A stretch of 8,380 nt of DNA from Thermus kawarayensis JCM 12314. Its GTDB lineage: Bacteria > Deinococcota > Deinococci > Deinococcales > Thermaceae. Location: positions 1 to 8,380 of the forward strand of contig BBBL01000054.1 in NCBI GenBank assembly GCA_001311545.1. The letters run 5' to 3'. The notes beneath the pieces are model-generated. The model saw only the letters and a list, made by a program, of their open reading frames with translations, did not search any database and was not told where the DNA came from. How positions within the stretch are numbered: position 1 is the stretch's first letter; each line of letters opens with the position of its first letter. A program made the translations under genes and the position numbers. This document shows, one piece after another, positions 1-6,599 of the stretch.

Positions 1-914
1 CCTCCCCCAGGCCCCTGGCCTACCGCACCGCCGCCCAGTACGCCCGCCACCCCCTGGGGGGCCTGGCCTACCGCCTCCCGGAAAGCCACGCCCTCTTTCC
101 CGTGGAGGAGGACCCCCTGGTGGCCGAGCCCCTGGCCTGGGCCCTGGAGGTCTTAAGGCTCTGGCCCCTCCCCGTGGAGGAGGTGGGCCCTAAGGGGGAG
201 CCTCCTAAAGGCCAGGTCCTCCTGGGGCTCATCGGGGGGGACCCGGAGGCCTAAGGCGGCCCGCCAGGGCCTTGGTGCGGGAGGGCTTCGCCGGGGTGGT
301 CTGGGCCGAGCCCTCCCTAAGGGGCGCTTCCGGGGGCAGGTGCGCCCCCTGCACGGGGAAAGAACCCTCCTGGAGCCTTCGGCCCCCTCACCGCCACGGT
401 GAGCGTGGAGAGCTTCGCCCAGGTGAACCCCCAGGCCATGGGGCTCCTTCTGGAGGAGGCCCAGGGGCTGGTCTCCGGCGGGAAGAGGGCCCTGGAGCTC
501 TACGCGGGCTCCGGCCTCCTCTCCCTCCTCCTCGCCCCCCGCTACGAGGAGGTGGTGGCGGTGGAGATCAGCAAGGAGGCGGTGCGGCGGGGGGAGGCGG
601 ACCGGAGGCGCCTGGGGGTGGAAAACCTCCGCTTCCACCGGGGAGACGCCCGGGAGGCGGGAGGGCTTGGGGCCTTTGACCTGGTGGTCCTGGACCCCCC
701 TCGAGGCGGCCTCGCCCCCGAGGTCCGGGCCTACCTCAAGGAGAGCCGCCCCCGGGAGATCCTCTACGTGGCCTGCGACCCCGCCACCTGGGCCCGGGAC
801 GTGGGGGAACTGGTCCGGGCAGGCTACGGGCTGGCCTTCCTCAGGCCCTACGATTTCTTCCCCTTCACCCACCACGTGGAGGTCCTCTCCCTCCTCCGCC
901 TAGGGGAGGGGTAG
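1..914 (+). CDS. RNA m5U methyltransferase, TrmA/RlmD (RumA) family, 5'-truncated and frameshifted
   Basis: SAM-dependent enzyme that methylates C5 of a uridine in RNA, most likely 23S rRNA, since Thermus makes tRNA m5U54 with the unrelated folate enzyme TrmFO (family knowledge). The window opens inside the gene, so any TRAM domain or Fe-S cysteines lie outside. Visible motifs: SFAQVNPQA near 412-440; the SAM-binding [12 protein letters not shown] near 493-528; [10 protein letters not shown] near 684-714; YVACDPAT with the nucleophilic Cys codon at 774-776; and C-terminal FTHHVE with the likely base Glu at 879-881. Homology moves between frames three times, near 250, 324 and 377. Each is explained by one missing C or G, and the three together restore the original frame; a TAA at 252-254 is a result of the first. 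About 305 codons are present after repair. Exact RNA target unproven. Confidence 0.85.
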
Positions 915-1866
915 GCCGGAGAAAAAGGGTCTGGGGTCCACCGGCACCCCGAAGAGGCGCACCTCCAGGTGCAGGTGGGGGCCGGTGGAAAGCCCCGTGC
1001 TCCCCAGAAGCCCCACCACCTGCCCGGCCTTCACCCGCTCCCCCAAGCGCACCTTCCGCTCCCTCAGGTGCCAGTACCCCGTGCAAAGCCCCGCCCCGTG
1101 GGCCACCACCACCGCCTCTCCCCGCACCTTAAGCCTCTCCGAAAGCACCACCACCCCTCCCGCCACCGCCTTCACGGGGGTGCCCGGGGAAGCGGCGTAG
1201 TCCAGGCCCTCGTGGTAGGAGGTGAAGAGGCCGCCGTACCGCCTCCTCACGCCGAAGGGCTCGTGATCCGCCCCGGGAGGGGGGGCCGGAAGACCAGGCC
1301 CCAGGGCCCGGGGCCCTCCTTAGGGCAGGCGGCCACCACCCTCTCCCGCTCAGCCTTGACGGCGGGGTCCTGCAGGAGGGCCTCCAGGCGGGGGGGAAGG
1401 TCCAGGGCCTCCTGGCCGTACCCCCCGGGGGCGACCGGCAGGGGCCAGGCCACCTCCTCCCCTTCCAGAAGCAGGCGCAAAGGGGCTTCCCCGGCTTCCG
1501 CCAGGGCGTTCACCGGCACAAGGCCGAGGAGGCCCTGCCCCACGGGGAAAAGGGGAACCCGCACCCCCAAAAACTCGGCAAAGCCCTCCCGGTACCCCTC
1601 CACCCGGAGGGCAAAGGCCTGTCCCTGCACCGGGAGCGAGAGGTAGACCCTCCCTTTGGGAAGGGATCTTTCCAGGGTCGGGCGGATCCAGAGCCGCTGC
1701 CCCACCTGGATGCGGTCCGGGTCCTTCAGCCGTTGAGCCGGGCGAGGGCCTCCACCGTGGTGCCGTAGCGCTTGGCGATGGCGAAGAGGGTCTCCCCGGG
1801 GGCCACCACGTGGACCTGGGCCCAGGCGGAGGCCAAGAGGAGGACGAGGCCCCAAAGGCGGCCCAT
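900..1866 (-). CDS. Secreted LysM domain plus M23 peptidase (peptidoglycan endopeptidase), frameshifted
   Basis: Probable cell-wall hydrolase that binds glycan through LysM and cleaves peptide crosslinks. Reading from ATG at 1866: signal peptide [16 protein letters not shown], then a LysM domain (residues about 18-60; [19 protein letters not shown], later [10 protein letters not shown]), a linker, and a C-terminal M23/LytM domain. Zinc and catalytic residues are visible: HEGLD (about H219, D223), YWHL (about H267) and HLH (about H298, H300). All are present, so it is predicted active rather than a degenerate EnvC/NlpD-type activator. Two frame changes, near 1729 (creating TGA at 1726-1728) and near 1256, are each repaired by one missing base, giving about 322 residues. 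No good Shine-Dalgarno precedes the ATG; a TAGGAT box six bases upstream suggests a leaderless mRNA. Its stop lies 15 bases inside the convergent methyltransferase gene. Confidence 0.88.
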
Positions 1867-1871
1867 GGGCT

Positions 1872-1878
1872 TATCCTA
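1872..1878. promoter_or_regulatory. Overlapping divergent -10 elements for aroQ and the M23 gene
   Basis: The only intergenic DNA between the divergent genes is 1867-1894. It contains TATCCTA, which reads TATCCT on the plus strand (1872-1877) and TAGGAT on the minus strand (1878-1873). The plus box would start transcription near 1884, ahead of an AAAGGAG ribosome site (1883-1889). The minus box places its start at the A of the M23 ATG (1866). I see no -35 match for aroQ at the expected distance. This is a pattern call only. Confidence 0.45.
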
Positions 1879-1894
1879 GGGCAAAGGAGCCCCT

Positions 1895-2334
1895 ATGGTC
1901 CTCATCCTGAACGGACCCAACCTGAACCTCCTGGGCGAGCGGGAACCCGAGGTCTACGGCCGTACCACCCTGGAGGAGCTGGAGGCCCTATGCGAGGCCT
2001 GGGGAGCGGAGCTGGGCCTCGGCGTGGCCTTCCGCCAAACCAACTACGAGGGCCAGCTCATCGAGTGGGTGCAGCAGGCCCACAAGGAGGGGTTTCTGGC
2101 CATCGTCCTGAACCCCGGGGCGCTGACCCATTACTCCTACGCCCTCCTGGACGCCATCCGCGCCCAGCCCCTCCCGGTGGTGGAGGTCCACCTCACCAAC
2201 TCCACGCCCGGGAGGAGTTCCGCCGCCACTCGGTCACCGCCCCGGCCTGCCGGGGGATCGTCTCCGGCTTCGGGCCCCTTTCCTACAAGCTGGCCCTCCT
2301 TTACCTGGCGGAGACCCTGGAGGTGGGGGGCTGA
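1895..2334 (+). CDS. aroQ: Type II 3-dehydroquinate dehydratase, one frameshift
   Basis: Shikimate pathway enzyme converting 3-dehydroquinate to 3-dehydroshikimate; type II enzymes form cytosolic dodecamers. The N-terminus LILNGPNLNLLGERE is the family signature, with Arg16 and Tyr21 in the active-site lid and NPGALTHYSYAL (residues 73-84) following. Catalytic His99 is in EVHLTN. After Asn102 the frame breaks at 2200/2201; one missing C restores the expected HAREEFRRHSVTAPACRG and GFGPLSYKLALLYL to a TGA at 2332-2334. The repaired protein is 146 residues, the normal type II size. Start supported by AAAGGAG at 1883-1889, five bases before ATG. Transcribed divergently from the M23 gene and upstream of, but not clearly in operon with, gyrA, which has its own promoter. 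Confidence 0.93.
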
Positions 2335-2361
2335 CCTTTTCCGTGGATTCTTTCCATATAT

Positions 2362-2388
2362 CTCCGGAGGCGCCGGGGGAAAGCCCCG
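2362..2388. repeat. Palindromes just upstream of the gyrA promoter
   Basis: Two small dyads lie between aroQ and gyrA: the palindrome CTCCGGAG (2362-2369), and CGGGG (2374-2378) pairing with CCCCG (2384-2388) around GAAAG. No T-tract follows, so this is a poor intrinsic terminator for aroQ. It occupies the place where a -35 element would be, and could be a regulator site or chance in GC-rich DNA. Confidence 0.3.
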
Positions 2389-2397
2389 TGCTATAAT
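2389..2397 (+). promoter_or_regulatory. gyrA promoter: extended -10 with perfect TATAAT
   Basis: TGC immediately followed by TATAAT (2392-2397) is a consensus extended -10 for the housekeeping sigma factor. The hexamer 17 bases upstream (2369-2374, GGCGCC) is nothing like TTGACA, so the promoter appears to rely on the extended -10. Transcription should begin near 2404, leaving a leader of about 28 bases. Confidence 0.75.
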
Positions 2398-2404
2398 GAA
2401 AGCT

Positions 2405-2418
2405 GGCGTCTAAACGCC
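2405..2418 (+). promoter_or_regulatory. Small hairpin in the gyrA leader, followed by the ribosome site
   Basis: GGCGT (2405-2409) and ACGCC (2414-2418) can pair around a CTAA loop at the very 5' end of the predicted transcript. The AGGAG ribosome site (2423-2427) lies five bases after the stem and four before the ATG. The hairpin could stabilise the mRNA; a regulatory role is only conjecture. Confidence 0.35.
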
Positions 2419-2431
2419 CGCTAGGAGCGCT

Positions 2432-4847
2432 ATGGCCCAGGTACTGCCTGTAGAGATCACCGAGGAACTCAAGCAGAGCTTCATCAACTACGCCATGTCC
2501 GTCATCGTGGACCGGGCCCTGCCCGACGTGCGGGACGGGCTCAAGCCGGTCCAGCGGCGCATCCTCTTCGGGGCCTACCAGGAAGGGGTGCTCCCGGGCC
2601 GCAAGCACGTGAAGAGCGCCAAGATCGTGGGGGAGGTCATGGGCAAGTACCACCCCCACGGGGATGCCGCCATCTACGAGGCCCTGGTGCGCCTCGCCCA
2701 GCCCTGGAACCTGCGCTACCCCCTCGTGGACGGCCAGGGGAACTTCGGCTCCATAGACGGCGACCCCCCGGCGGCCCAGCGCTACACCGAGGCCAGGCTC
2801 TCCCCCCTGGGGGCGGAGATGCTCCTGGACATAGACAAGGAGACGGTGGACTTCCGCCCCAACTACGACGCTCCCTCAAGGAGCCCGAGGTCCTTCCCTC
2901 CGCCATCCCCAACCTCCTGGTGAACGGGGCGAGCGGCATCGCCGTGGGCATGGCCACGAGCCTCCCCCCCCACAACCTCTCCGAGGTGGTGGACGCCCTG
3001 GTGGCCATGGTGGACAACCCCGGGATCACCCTGGAGGAGGTCATGGCCCACCTCCCCGGCCCCGACTTCCCCACCGGGGGGAAGCTCTCCCGGAAGGGCA
3101 TCAAGGAGGCCTACGCCACGGGGCGGGGAAGCCTAAAGGTCCGGGCCAAGGTGCGCGTGGAGGAAAAGGGCCAGCGCCCCACCCTGGTGGTGACGGAGAT
3201 CCCGTACCAGGTGAACAAGGCGGGCCTCATCGCCCAGATCGCCGCCCTGGTCAAGGCCAAGAAGCTCGAGGACATCGTGGCCTTAAGGGACGAGTCCGAC
3301 CGCCAGGGCCTCCGCATCGTCATAGAGCTCAAGCGGGGGGCCAACCCCCAGGTGGTCCTCAACCAGCTCTACAAGCACACCGCCCTCCAGACCACCTTCA
3401 CGGTGAACCTCCTGGCCATCGTGCACGGGGAGCCCAAGGTCCTCTCCCTCCTCTCCCTCATGCGCCACTACCTGGACCACCGCAAGGAGGTCCTTAGGCG
3501 CAAAAGCCTCTTTGAGCTCAAGAAGGCGGAGGAGCGGGCGCATATCCTCGAGGGCCTCCTCATCGCCCTGGACCACATTGACGAGGTCATCGCCCTGATC
3601 CGCGCCTCCCAGGACGCCGAGGAGGCAAGGCGGGGCCTCATGGGGCGCTTCGGCCTCACGGAACCCCAGGCCCAGGCCATCCTGGACATGCGCCTTCAGC
3701 GCCTGGTGGCCCTGGAGCGGGAGAAGCTTCTGGGGGAGTACCGGGAGCTCATGGAGGAGATCGCCCGCCTCAGGGCCATCCTGGAGGAGGAGTCCCGCCT
3801 TCTCGCCGAGGTCAAGGCCGACCTCCTCCGGGTCAAGGCCAGGTACGGGGACGCCAGGCGCACCCACATCACCGAGTTTGAGGAGACCTTCGCCCCCGAG
3901 GACCTGATTGAGGACGAGCCCATGGTCATCACCCTCACCGCCCAGGGCTTCTTAAAGCGCATCCCCCTGGAGGGCTACCGGGCCCAGGGGCGGGGGGGCA
4001 AAGGCCTCATGGCCGGCAAGACCAAGGAGGAGGACGAGGCCACCCAGGTCTTCGTGGCCGACGCCCACGACGACCTCCTCTTCTTCACCAACCGCGGCCG
4101 GGTCTACCGCCTCAAGGTCTACGAACTCCCGGAGATGGGCCGCCAGGCCCGGGGGGTGCACGTGAAAAGCCTCCTGCCCCTCTCCGAGGAGGAAGAGGTG
4201 GCCACCCTCCTCTCCGTGCGGGGCCTCGAGGGGGAGGGCTACCTGGTCTTCGCCACGGAACGGGGCCTCGTCAAGCGCACCGCCCTCAGGGAGTACCAGA
4301 ACCTGGGCCAGGCCGGGCTCATCGCCATAAGGCTCCAGGAGGGGGACCGCCTGGTGGGGGTGGCCCTCTCCGACCCCGAGGACGAGGCCATCCTGGCCAC
4401 GGAGGAAGGACAGGCCATCCGCTTCCCCCTGGAGGAGGTGCGGGCCACGGGACGGGACAGCCAGGGGGTGACCGGCATCCGCTTCAAGAAGCCCGGGGAC
4501 CGGGTGGTCTCCCTGGTCACGGTGAAGCCCGGGGAGATGGTGGACCTCCTCTCCGTGAGCACCCGGGGCTACGGCAAGCGCACCCCCCTCGCCGAATACC
4601 CCCTGCAGGGCCGGGGAGGCATGGGGGTCATCACCTACGCCGTCTCCGCCCGGGTGGGAAGCTCGCCGCCCTCCTCAAGGTGCGGGGCACGGAGGACCTC
4701 CTGGTGCTCTCCAAGAAGGGCCTCGCCATCCGCACCCCCGTGGCGGAGATCCGGCAGTACTCCCGGGCCACCGCCGGGGTGAAGGTGATGAACCTCCCCG
4801 AGGAGGACGAGGTGGCCAGCGCCTTCGTGGTGGAGGAGGAGAAGTAG
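2432..4847 (+). CDS. gyrA: DNA gyrase subunit A, two frameshifts
   Basis: Breaks and rejoins DNA for ATP-driven negative supercoiling, in an A2B2 complex with GyrB. The winged-helix breakage domain holds the quinolone region (residues about 59-91) and catalytic Tyr118 in AAQRYTE. A central coiled coil and the C-terminal DNA-wrapping beta-pinwheel follow, with a GyrA box QGRGGKG at 3985-4005 (second residue Gly, usually Arg), which argues against ParC. An acidic tail EEEK ends the protein. Two breaks, each one missing G, occur near 2870 (restoring [16 protein letters not shown]) and near 4658 (restoring [15 protein letters not shown]). Repaired length is 805 residues, normal for GyrA. Positions matching E. 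coli Ser83 and Asp87 are Ala79 and Glu83. There is no intein at the Tyr site. The TAG stop directly abuts the cutA ATG. Confidence 0.96.
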
Positions 4848-5159
4848 ATGGAAGAGGTGGTCTTCATCACGGTGCCCAACGAGGAGGTGGCGCGGACCCT
4901 GGCCAAGACCCTGGTGGAGGAGCGCCTGGCGGCCTGCGTGAACATCGTCCCCGGGCTCACCTCCATCTACCGCTGGCAGGGGGAGGTGGTGGAGGACCGG
5001 GAGCTTCTCCTCCTGGTCAAGACCACCACCCACGCCTTCCCCCGGCTCAAGGAGAGGGTCAAGGCCCTCCACCCCTACACCGTGCCCGAGATCCTGGCCC
5101 TGCCCATCGCCGAGGGGAACCGGGAGTATCTAGACTGGATTCGGGAGAATACGGGATGA
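4848..5159 (+). CDS. cutA: CutA1 divalent-cation tolerance protein
   Basis: Small trimeric ferredoxin-like protein linked to copper and other divalent-metal tolerance; its molecular role is still debated. The 103 residues form an intact frame and carry the family signatures: RLAACVNIVPGLTSIYRW (about 27-44), ELLLLVKTT (about 54-62) and HPYTVPEILALPI (about 75-87), ending in EYLDWIRENTG. From memory it differs from the T. thermophilus CutA1 (known crystal structures) at only a handful of positions, which supports a different but close species. Start: ATG 4848 directly follows the gyrA TAG, and the GGAGGAGGAG that encodes the gyrA acidic tail serves as its ribosome site, six bases upstream, so translation is probably coupled. 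Its TGA overlaps the next ATG. No frameshift. Confidence 0.96.
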   Translation: MEEVVFITVPNEEVARTLAKTLVEERLAACVNIVPGLTSIYRWQGEVVEDRELLLLVKTTTHAFPRLKERVKALHPYTVPEILALPIAEGNREYLDWIRENTG

Positions 5160-5634
5160 CCCCGGACGTGCTGGACTTCCTCCGGGCCCTTCACCAAGAG
5201 GGAGCCCGGTTCTTGGTCATCGGGGGGTACGCCCTGGCCTTCTTCGGAAGGCCCCGCTTCACCAAGGACCTGAATCTCTGGGTGGACGCCAAGGAGGCGG
5301 AGAGGGTCCTTGCCGCCATCCACCGTTTTTTTCGGCGGGGACGACCTGGGCCTCACCGTAGAAGACCTGGCAAGCCCAGGGGTGGTCCAGCTGGGCTACG
5401 CCCCCAACCGCATTGACCTGGTCATCCTGGACGCCCCTTCCTTTGACGAGGCCTTCGCCCGGGCCCTGGAAAGAGAGGTGGAGGGGGTTAGGGCCCCCGT
5501 GGTCCACCCCGAGGACTTCAAGGCCCTCATACCACCCCATGCTGGCTTGGGCCAGCATGGGGGCCCCGGTGAAAGGTTCCTGGGAAGGCTTCCCCGAGCC
5601 GGTAGGGCGAAGGAAACGGGGAGAAAGGGTATGA
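5156..5634 (+). CDS. Pol-beta-like nucleotidyltransferase (DUF6036-like), frameshifted, 3' end unresolved
   Basis: Start ATG overlaps the cutA stop as ATGA, with GGGAG at 5143-5147. The N-terminus resembles small nucleotidyltransferase-fold proteins: RFLVIGGYALAFFGR, then PRFTKDLNLWV, where the usual catalytic DxD reads Asp38-Leu-Asn40. A T7 run (5326-5332) breaks the frame; with one T fewer it continues GGDDLGLTVEDL, VVQLGYAPNRIDLVI and HPEDFKALI to about 5530. The family's last 20-30 residues, usually containing a K..GRPKD motif, are not recognisable. Instead comes palindromic DNA at 5535-5594. The same frame then runs open to 5913, possibly a fusion with the next gene, while another frame ends in a TGA at 5632-5634 overlapping the next ATG. 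I give that as a provisional end. Such genes often pair with a small protein in toxin-antitoxin-like modules; function here unknown. Confidence 0.6.
5535..5562. repeat. Perfect 12-bp inverted repeat (strong hairpin)
   Basis: CCCCATGCTGGC (5535-5546) and its exact reverse complement GCCAGCATGGGG (5551-5562) flank a TTGG loop. Two more dyads follow closely: GGGGCCCC (5560-5567), and GGGAAG (5582-5587) with CTTCCC (5589-5594). No T-tract follows on either strand. It could be a terminator of the gyrA-cutA operon, a small palindromic insertion in the nucleotidyltransferase gene, or an RNA-processing site. Confidence 0.7.
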
Positions 5635-5860
5635 GAACCATCCGGCCCGTGGCCCGCCGCTTCCCCCTGGACACCCCCCCCGACGACCGCACCGAGTGGC
5701 AGGCCGTACCCCTGGAGGAGCGCCTAAAGGCCGTCTGGGAGATGGCCCTCTTCTGGGCCAGAATGGAGCTGGCCGAGGCGGAAAGGGAGGGGAGGAGGGC
5801 GGAGATCGCCATAGAGCGGCTCCTCCCCGTGGCCAGGCGGCGCCCTTGGGGAAGGGGTAG
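5631..5860 (+). CDS. Small charged helical protein of unknown function
   Basis: Not recognised with certainty. ATG 5631 follows GGGGAG (5618-5623) at seven bases. The product begins MRTIRPVARRFPLDTPPDD, continues EWQAVPLEERLKAVWEMALFW and ends in a Lys/Arg/Glu-rich helix (ELAEAEREGRRAEIAIERLL), with no signal peptide or membrane segment. As written the frame stays open to a TAG at 5913-5915. The added stretch has AT-rich third positions and runs over the sdrP promoter, so I infer one missing base near 5846 and a true stop at TAG 5858-5860, giving about 76 residues. The pattern (Asp-rich start, Trp, PxEERL helix, basic end) recalls small partners encoded beside DUF6036-type nucleotidyltransferases. 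That link is from memory and weak; those partners more often lie upstream. Confidence 0.5.
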
Positions 5861-5872
5861 CCGGGCAGGGAT

Positions 5873-5897
5873 TTTTGCAACCCAAAGGTTTACAAAA
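5873..5897. promoter_or_regulatory. Dyad overlapping the sdrP -35 (candidate operator)
   Basis: Nested inverted repeats in an AT-rich island: outer TTTTG (5873-5877) with CAAAA (5893-5897), inner AACC (5879-5882) with GGTT (5887-5890) around CAAA. The right outer arm overlaps the -35 hexamer, so a bound regulator would affect sdrP. The regulator is unknown. Confidence 0.4.
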
Positions 5898-5918
5898 TCC
5901 CCGGGGGCGTGCTAGCCT
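5889..5918 (+). promoter_or_regulatory. sdrP promoter
   Basis: TTTACA (5889-5894) and TAGCCT (5913-5918) are separated by 18 bases, with TGC directly before the -10 (extended -10). Transcription would begin near 5925, giving a leader of about 12 bases that is mostly the ribosome site AGGAGG (5926-5931), five bases from the ATG. Confidence 0.6.
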
Positions 5919-5936
5919 GGGGATGAGGAGGGAAGC

Positions 5937-6544
5937 ATGACCCAGGCCCGCGAAACCGTAAGCTTCAAGCCCGGAGAGGTCATCCTCTACCCCGGGGTGC
6001 CGGGGCCCAGGGAACGGGCCTACCGGGTGCTGGAGGGGCTGGTGCGCCTCGAGGCGGTGGACGAGGAGGGCAACGCCCTCACCCTGCGCCTGGTCCGCCC
6101 CGGGGGCTTCTTCGGCGAAGAGGCCCTCTTCGGCCAGGAGCGGGGCTACTTCGCCGAGGCGGTGACGGAGGTGGTCCTGGAACTCCTGCCCAAGGAGCCC
6201 ACGCCCGAGGTGCTTCAGGAGCTGGCCCGGCACCTGGCCCAGGCCCTGGGGGGCGCTACCGCCGCATCGAGCGCCTGGCCACCCAGAGGCTCAAGAACCG
6301 CATGGCCGCGGCCCTTCTGGAGCTGGCGGAAACCCCCCTGGCCCAGGAGGAGGAAGGGCAGCTGGTCCTCCACGCCACCCACGACGAGCTGGCCGCCGCC
6401 GTGGGGAGCGTGCGGGAGACGGTGACCAAGGTCATCGGGGAGCTGGCCCGGGAGGGGTACATCCGCTCGGGCTACGGCAAGATCTTCCTCAAGGACGTGC
6501 AGGGCCTCAAGGAGCTGGCCCAGGCCCGGGGAGACGGCCGGTAA
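5937..6544 (+). CDS. sdrP: CRP/FNR-family transcription activator SdrP, one frameshift
   Basis: Orthologue of T. thermophilus SdrP, a stationary-phase and oxidative-stress activator reported to work without cAMP or another added effector. Repaired length is 202 residues, the same as SdrP. The N-terminal beta-barrel (about 1-95) contains VLEGLVRLEAVDEEGNALT and GGFFGEEALFGQE. A dimerisation helix follows (about 92-126), then a winged helix-turn-helix with HDELAAAVGSVRETVTKVI (149-167), whose second helix is the recognition helix. The frame breaks in the G6 run at 6248-6253; one more G gives LGGRYRRIERLATQRLKNR. The C-terminal half is close to the SdrP sequence I recall, while residues about 70-105 and 183-200 diverge more. 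Transcribed from its own promoter and followed by a GC hairpin. Confidence 0.93.
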
Positions 6545-6557
6545 CCCCACCCTGGTT

Positions 6558-6578
6558 CCCCGCCCCACCCGGGCGGGG
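6558..6578 (+). terminator. GC hairpin after sdrP
   Basis: CCCCGCCC (6558-6565) pairs perfectly with GGGCGGGG (6571-6578) around a CACCC loop, 13 bases after the sdrP stop. There is no T-tract, so it is at best an atypical intrinsic terminator. Its place between sdrP and a separate -10 box for the next gene fits a transcript boundary. Confidence 0.45.
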
Positions 6579-6586
6579 CCTCGGCG

Positions 6587-6592
6587 TAAACT
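6587..6592 (+). promoter_or_regulatory. -10 box for the DUF502 gene, leaderless geometry
   Basis: TAAACT ends seven bases before the ATG at 6600, so transcription would start at or one base before the start codon. No -35 is visible; the spot is filled by the GC hairpin. GAGGG at 6593-6597 is too close to the ATG (two bases) to be a normal ribosome site, which also favours a leaderless mRNA. Confidence 0.45.
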
Positions 6593-6599
6593 GAGGGCC

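Noticed and set aside
969..1646. Long plus-strand open frame across the M23 gene
   Set aside because: Pro/His/Arg-rich shadow; LysM and M23 catalytic motifs are on the minus strand.
2780..2800. Intein at the GyrA catalytic tyrosine
   Set aside because: This is a common intein site, but [10 protein letters not shown] is continuous here.
3283..3867. Long minus-strand open frame opposite gyrA
   Set aside because: The plus strand is clearly gyrA here. The opposite frame is a shadow of G/C-rich codon use and shows no recognisable motif.
2868..4660. Programmed frameshifting in gyrA
   Set aside because: No slippery heptamer or stimulatory structure stands out, gyrA is not known to use it, and the same kind of one-base loss occurs in unrelated genes.
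2432..4847. ParC (topoisomerase IV) instead of GyrA
   Set aside because: A GyrA-box-like motif, full pinwheel domain and 805-residue length fit GyrA.
5326..5332. T7 run as the T-tract of an intrinsic terminator
   Set aside because: No stable GC stem lies directly upstream, and it is inside conserved coding sequence.
5861..5915. Extension of the small-protein gene to the TAG at 5913
   Set aside because: The codons lose the G/C third-base bias and run through the sdrP -35 and into its -10, so this is better read as intergenic DNA after a frameshift.
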